Source of the DNA: Rhodoferax sp.
GTDB lineage: Bacteria; Pseudomonadota; Gammaproteobacteria; Burkholderiales; Burkholderiaceae_C
Assembly (NCBI GenBank): GCA_029865675.1
Contig: JARXAU010000215.1
Span: 1-7,727, forward strand
Length of the DNA stretch: 7,727 bases
Direction: 5' to 3'
In this document: positions 5,080-7,727 of the stretch, piece by piece
Layout: each line of letters opens with the position of its first letter
Position numbering within the stretch: position 1 is the first letter of the stretch
Made by a program: the position numbers and the translations under genes
The notes under the pieces: generated by a model
Seen by the model: only the letters and a program-made list of their open reading frames with translations
The model's database searches: none
What the model was told of the DNA's origin: nothing

Positions 5080-5220
5080 ATGAGCCCTGCAACAGGATTG
5101 ATTATTGCTTTTGCCCTGATTGCTATCGGCGGGGTGGGGCTCGCTGTCTTTGCTATCACTCACCGTCAACGTGAAGAGGACGTAAAAAAAGACAGCGCCG
5201 ACCGATTCGGGCATGCCTGA
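5080..5220 (+). CDS. Tiny single-pass membrane protein, 46 aa
   Basis: The ATG at 5080 is preceded by ACGGAG (5067-5072) at a workable seven-base spacing. The protein has one strong membrane segment at residues about 6-28 (GLIIAFALIAIGGVGLAVFA), followed by a short, charged tail (THRQREEDVKKDSADRFGHA) expected in the cytoplasm by the positive-inside rule. There is no signal-peptidase site. It follows the interrupted small membrane-protein gene in the same direction, and a hairpin related to the terminator at 7157 lies 29 bases after its stop, so the two small genes probably formed one unit before the TnpB element inserted. The insertion may now block its transcription from upstream. Function is unknown. 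A type I toxin-like peptide is a remote possibility, but nothing specific supports it. Confidence 0.6.
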   Translation: MSPATGLIIAFALIAIGGVGLAVFAITHRQREEDVKKDSADRFGHA

Positions 5221-5234
5221 ACGTCGACAAATCA

Positions 5235-5283
5235 CAACTTAACCTAATAGGCCCAGACATTCCCAAGCGGGAAGCGCTGGGCC
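5235..5283 (+). terminator. Terminator-like hairpin, copy 1 of a duplicated sequence
   Basis: GGCCCAG (5250-5256) pairs with CTGGGCC (5277-5283), and TTCCC (5260-5264) with GGGAA (5269-5273), around a 3x3 internal loop and an AAGC tip. No T-run follows, so it may be a degraded terminator. The 49 bases, including the unstructured CAACTTAACCTAATA lead-in, are clearly related to 7146-7195. It starts 14 bases after the stop of the 46-residue gene. Confidence 0.6.
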
Positions 5284-5383
5284 GCCCCTCAGGCCTTTCC
5301 AAACACCCAAAGCTCCAGTAGACTTTTTGTACTCTGGCCGCTTGGCCACTGTGTTCGTCGGCGCCATGGCGTTGCGCGAACCA
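5280..5383. repeat. Dispersed structured repeat, copy B
   Basis: The core at 5291-5383 is about 96% identical to 2946-3037, in the same orientation, with one extra A after CAGTAG (near 5321). It begins within the last bases of the upstream terminator-like hairpin. The TGGCC-GCTT-GGCCA and GCCATGGC symmetries are preserved. The long open frame of the following gene extends back through it to 5327, but that part is repeat and not protein. Confidence 0.85.
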
Positions 5384-5420
5384 ACACCTCGGAACCTCCA
5401 CCGGTTCCATTCATTGCACT

Positions 5421-5447
5421 GCCCTGGGCGAACACCGCCTGCAGGGC
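5421..5447 (+). promoter_or_regulatory. Leader hairpin before the 549-aa gene
   Basis: GCCCTG (5421-5426) plus GGCG (5427-5430) pair with CGCC (5436-5439) and CAGGGC (5442-5447), with a two-base bulge and an AACAC loop, 10 GC-rich base pairs in all. It lies 45 bases before the start codon and no T-run follows. It may stabilise or regulate the leader transcript. Confidence 0.45.
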
Positions 5448-5491
5448 GACGTGTTTTCCTCTGGGCGATTTACACCAAGGAAACACATCCA

Positions 5492-7141
5492 ATGACACAG
5501 ACATCACTCCAGCTCGTCGCGCAGAGAAAACCCGCGAAGTGCGCAGTCACCAAAGGCTACGTACTGCACCTGCCCGACGGCACCAACCTGCCGTTTGCTT
5601 CCCTGCCGGAACTCATCGTAGGGCTCAACAAACGCGACATCTCCACAAACAAGCTGTTGTTGGCGGACTTCGTCAACACGATGGAAGTCTCGACCCAGGG
5701 TGGGTTTTGCTACCCCGTACGTCACTCGGAGTTTGAACAGGTGGCCCGAAACTACCTGTATATCCGCCTGGACGAAGCCGATGGCAGCACGAAGGACATC
5801 ATCGATGGGATGGTGCGCGACGTCTCGAATTTTGCGATTGATGCCAACGGCGTTCCATTGCAGGTTTGGCAGATGCGCACAACCCAATGGGCGGCTATCG
5901 AAATGGTCGTCCACATCGCACGACGTGGTGTACCCGTCCTGTGTGACTGGCACAACTATCAGAAAATCAAGACGGCAGATGACCGGCTGCTGGGACCGGA
6001 GGACTACGCGATCGCAGCTTTAGTGCGCAGTATCGGGATGAGCAACCATGGGCCAGTGTTGCCCAACGGCTCAACCAATAGTCGCCACGACGTTCACGTC
6101 TACTACGCGCTGGTGCAGAACAAACCTGTGCCGCAAGCGGTCCTCGACGATTACGCCGATCCACAAACCTGGCCCCGCTTCGACATGCGATGGTTCGGTG
6201 AGGTACTTAACAAACCGTTCTTGCGGGGCTGCATGCACCACGAAAAACTGAGCAATCTGCTGCGCATGATCAAGAGCCCCGAGTCCACGGTCCAGGAGTT
6301 GACGGAATTGACTCTGCCGAGGTTCCTGGACTTGATGGGCACGATTCCCGACGATGCCAGCCAGAATACAGTCGACGATGTGCTTTACAAAGCGGGGATT
6401 TTGAAGCTGCGTGAGCAAAAGCTTCCCGCTGCTGAGACGCTGGGACTGCCATTCAATGCCTTTGCATCCGAAATACGTGAGCAGCAAATTGCGGTTCAGA
6501 CTCAGGCATGGCGCGGCCAACTTCAACATGATGTTGCAACCCGGTCAATGACCCTGCGCGAACAGGCCTTGCGCGAACAAGACATCGAGAACTTACCCTA
6601 CTCGGTGGGTTTCAAATGGGCCAATCGTCTTGCACAGGCCTTCGAAAGCCGGGATGTCGATCAGTTGCTCGAAATGCTCGACTGCGCGGAGGAGACCAAC
6701 ACTGCAAGCAAGCGGGCTGTCGAAGCGAAGTTCGGCGTCAAGCTGCGCAACGTCAAAGCGGCCGCCCGGCGACGTGCGATTTACACAGCCGCGGGCTTCG
6801 TCACCGACGAGGAATACGTCGCAGCAGAAAAGGCCCATAAAGAACGCAAAGCAGACGCACTTGCCGCTGAAAAGCTGGTGCAAGCGCAAAGGCGGGAAGA
6901 TGAGAATTTGAAAAATCTGAAAGCTCAGGCATTCAAATTCCGCGACAAGTCCATGAACGGCGTCGAATTCATTGACACCATCTGGGCGGAGGGCTTTACC
7001 CAACTTCGGTCAAAGAAACGTGGGGCATGCCCAACGTTTTTTCTCGAAAGCCCTGGTCGGGGCTGCTACGTAGTGAAAGGCGCGGGCCTGCAGTACGCAC
7101 GGTCTCTGGTCGCTAAGGCAGCCGTCCTCAGTCCTGCGTAA
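5492..7141 (+). CDS. Large soluble hypothetical protein, 549 aa
   Basis: The start at 5492 (MTQTSLQLVA) is chosen because a purine-rich site (CAAGGAAA, 5477-5484) precedes it and because the open frame further upstream runs through a dispersed repeat. The protein has no signal peptide or membrane segment. Residues 1-150 look like a compact fold with a short beta-type start (TKGYVLHLPDGTNLPFASLP). Residues 150-330 are mixed. About 340-430 are mainly helical. Residues about 438-485 are a highly charged helix, rich in Lys, Glu and Ala (AAEKAHKERKADALAAEKLV), probably coiled coil. A basic end follows (LRSKKRGACPTFFLESPGRG). I recognise no family, nuclease motif, Walker motif or DNA-binding signature. 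The gene stands alone between two related terminator hairpins, which suggests a self-contained accessory unit. A role in nucleic-acid binding, suggested by the basic helices, is only a guess. Confidence 0.85.
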   Translation: MTQTSLQLVAQRKPAKCAVTKGYVLHLPDGTNLPFASLPELIVGLNKRDISTNKLLLADFVNTMEVSTQGGFCYPVRHSEFEQVARNYLYIRLDEADGSTKDIIDGMVRDVSNFAIDANGVPLQVWQMRTTQWAAIEMVVHIARRGVPVLCDWHNYQKIKTADDRLLGPEDYAIAALVRSIGMSNHGPVLPNGSTNSRHDVHVYYALVQNKPVPQAVLDDYADPQTWPRFDMRWFGEVLNKPFLRGCMHHEKLSNLLRMIKSPESTVQELTELTLPRFLDLMGTIPDDASQNTVDDVLYKAGILKLREQKLPAAETLGLPFNAFASEIREQQIAVQTQAWRGQLQHDVATRSMTLREQALREQDIENLPYSVGFKWANRLAQAFESRDVDQLLEMLDCAEETNTASKRAVEAKFGVKLRNVKAAARRRAIYTAAGFVTDEEYVAAEKAHKERKADALAAEKLVQAQRREDENLKNLKAQAFKFRDKSMNGVEFIDTIWAEGFTQLRSKKRGACPTFFLESPGRGCYVVKGAGLQYARSLVAKAAVLSPA

Positions 7142-7145
7142 ATGT

Positions 7146-7205
7146 CAACGTAACCCAAAAGGCCCAGGCATCCCACACAAGGGATGCGCTGGGCCTTTTC
7201 TTTTG
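7146..7205 (+). terminator. Strong bidirectional terminator between convergent genes
   Basis: AAAAGGCCCAG-GCATCCC (7157-7174) pairs with GGGATGC-CTGGGCCTTTT (7181-7199) over 18 bp with one bulged G at 7188 and an ACACAA loop. On the plus strand it is followed by TTTTCTTTT, a typical T-tract; on the minus strand by CCTTTTGGG, so it can serve both genes. The stretch 7146-7195 is related to 5235-5283. Confidence 0.92.
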
Positions 7206-7225
7206 CTGCCGCGCAGCACCGCATG

Positions 7226-7573
7226 CTAGACCTGACGCCCAGCAAAGAAGCTGAACGCTGCGATGGCCAGCAGTCTGAACAGCATCCATGCAGATTTAAG
7301 GGCGTCATCACGGTTGCCCGGTTTGGCAAGACCCCGCAAACCGAGTACGTCGATCATGTCGTTGAGCTTGGAGTCGTATTCCCGACCGTCGCTCCACAGG
7401 GGCACCTTCGACTTTCGGTCAACGGTCAACAGCTTGACTTTCAGCAAGTCGCGGCCGAAGGAGTCTTCCAGCAACCAGTGCCCGCCGCTGGCTGTACCCG
7501 GCTGCGGCGGGTCAGGGAAATAATGCTGCCGAAAATCGGCACGGGTAAATTTCGGCTCTCTGTACACAGTCAT
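7226..7573 (-). CDS. Small hypothetical protein with C-terminal membrane anchor, 115 aa
   Basis: The start at 7573 (MTVYREPKFT) is preceded by GGAGG seven bases upstream; an in-frame ATG at 7621 would add 16 unlikely residues. Residues 1-90 are soluble and polar, with a Pro-rich region (FPDPPQPGTASGGHW, 19-33), then LLEDSFGRDLLKVKLLTVD and a charged segment. Residues about 95-111 (AWMLFRLLAIAAFSFFAG) form one hydrophobic helix at the very end, followed by only RQV. This is the layout of a tail-anchored protein whose soluble part faces the cytoplasm. It converges on the 549-residue gene and shares its terminator. No family was recognised. No clear promoter was found: a TTGACA lies at 7628-7623 on the minus strand, but without a proper -10 at the right distance. 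Confidence 0.75.
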   Translation of the reverse strand: MTVYREPKFTRADFRQHYFPDPPQPGTASGGHWLLEDSFGRDLLKVKLLTVDRKSKVPLWSDGREYDSKLNDMIDVLGLRGLAKPGNRDDALKSAWMLFRLLAIAAFSFFAGRQV

Positions 7574-7652
7574 CGCATACCTCCAAAGTTGTGATAACCC
7601 AGAGTCGCACGCAAGTCCCATCTGTCAAGCCCCGAAAAAACATTTTTTTGCC

Positions 7653-7727
7653 TCAACTCCAGGCAGCTCCAGCACCCGGCAATCCGGAAAAATAGTCGAG
7701 GTCCAGTCCCGTCGCCGCAGCGATCTC
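7653..7727 (-). CDS. Possible C-terminal end of a minus-strand gene cut by window edge
   Basis: From the right edge a minus-strand frame reads EIAAATGLDLDYFSGLPGAG, then AAWS, and ends with TGA (7655-7653). Codon use resembles the GC-rich neighbours and the segment looks like protein. It would be upstream of, and in the same direction as, the 115-residue gene, with an 79-base gap. Only 24 codons are visible, so this could be chance, and no function can be named. Confidence 0.35.
   Translation of the reverse strand, partial: EIAAATGLDLDYFSGLPGAGAAWS

Noticed and set aside
5327..5491. Upstream start giving a 604-residue version of the large protein
   Set aside because: The extra N-terminal part is encoded by dispersed repeat B and the leader hairpin; the ribosome site fits only the start at 5492.
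7184..7594. Plus-strand frame of 136 codons opposite the 115-residue gene
   Set aside because: It begins within the terminator and has no ribosome site; the minus-strand gene has a GGAGG site and a sensible membrane anchor.
7593..7628. Promoter for the 115-residue gene (TTGACA at 7628-7623, TTATCA at 7598-7593)
   Set aside because: The spacing between the two boxes is 24 bases, too long for a sigma-70 promoter, and no better -10 is seen at 16-18 bases.
1..7727. CRISPR array, tRNA or rRNA genes
   Set aside because: There are no regularly spaced short repeats, no cloverleaf with a CCA-type end and no rRNA-like conserved segments; the only repeats are the two two-copy families described.

Overview
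The window looks like an accessory, mobile-element-rich stretch from a beta-proteobacterium, probably Burkholderiales (Comamonadaceae-like). This rests on the GC-rich genes with strong GGAG-type ribosome sites, the style of the IS5-type and TnpB proteins, and a dispersed repeat of a kind I associate with that group. The taxon is inferred from style and was not checked by any search. Islands of AT-rich sequence (about 975-1130 and 2471-2890) stand out from the GC-rich surroundings and suggest mixed ancestry. No rRNA, tRNA, CRISPR array or known origin was seen.

Layout. Positions 1-177 hold a probable partial gene on the minus strand that runs off the left edge. Positions 178-460 are non-coding, with a large 60-nt inverted-repeat structure. 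A secreted four-cysteine protein (461-937) follows, ending in a textbook terminator. An extended -10 promoter then drives a broken signal-peptide gene that is cut by an IS5-type insertion sequence (1131-2469) with matching terminal inverted repeats. Right of the IS lie the last 29 codons of a Gp49/RelE-type toxin, overlapping by ATGA with an intact HTH antitoxin (2557-2889). The two flanks of the IS belong to different genes, so the IS sits at a deletion or rearrangement junction and has orphaned the antitoxin.

From 2935 to 5220 there is a structured repeat, a long leader hairpin, and a small membrane-protein gene. A TnpB-only IS200/IS605-type element (3398-4880) has inserted into this gene after a TTAG target. 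Removing the element at its flanking CTAA/TTAG copies gives a 98-residue open frame, followed by a second tiny membrane protein (46 aa, 5080-5220). TnpB keeps its RuvC triad and zinc finger, and its right-end hairpin points a predicted guide RNA straight into the membrane-protein gene.

From 5235 to 7195 there is a module bracketed by two related terminator hairpins. It starts with a second, about 96% identical copy of the 3-kb-region repeat, then a leader hairpin, then a 549-residue soluble protein of unknown function. On the opposite strand a 115-residue tail-anchored-type protein (7226-7573) converges on the same bidirectional terminator. The last 75 bases may be the end of a further minus-strand gene.

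The most informative points are the precisely inserted TnpB element with its deducible target motif and guide, the orphaned antitoxin beside a toxin stump, and the two repeat families that frame unknown genes.
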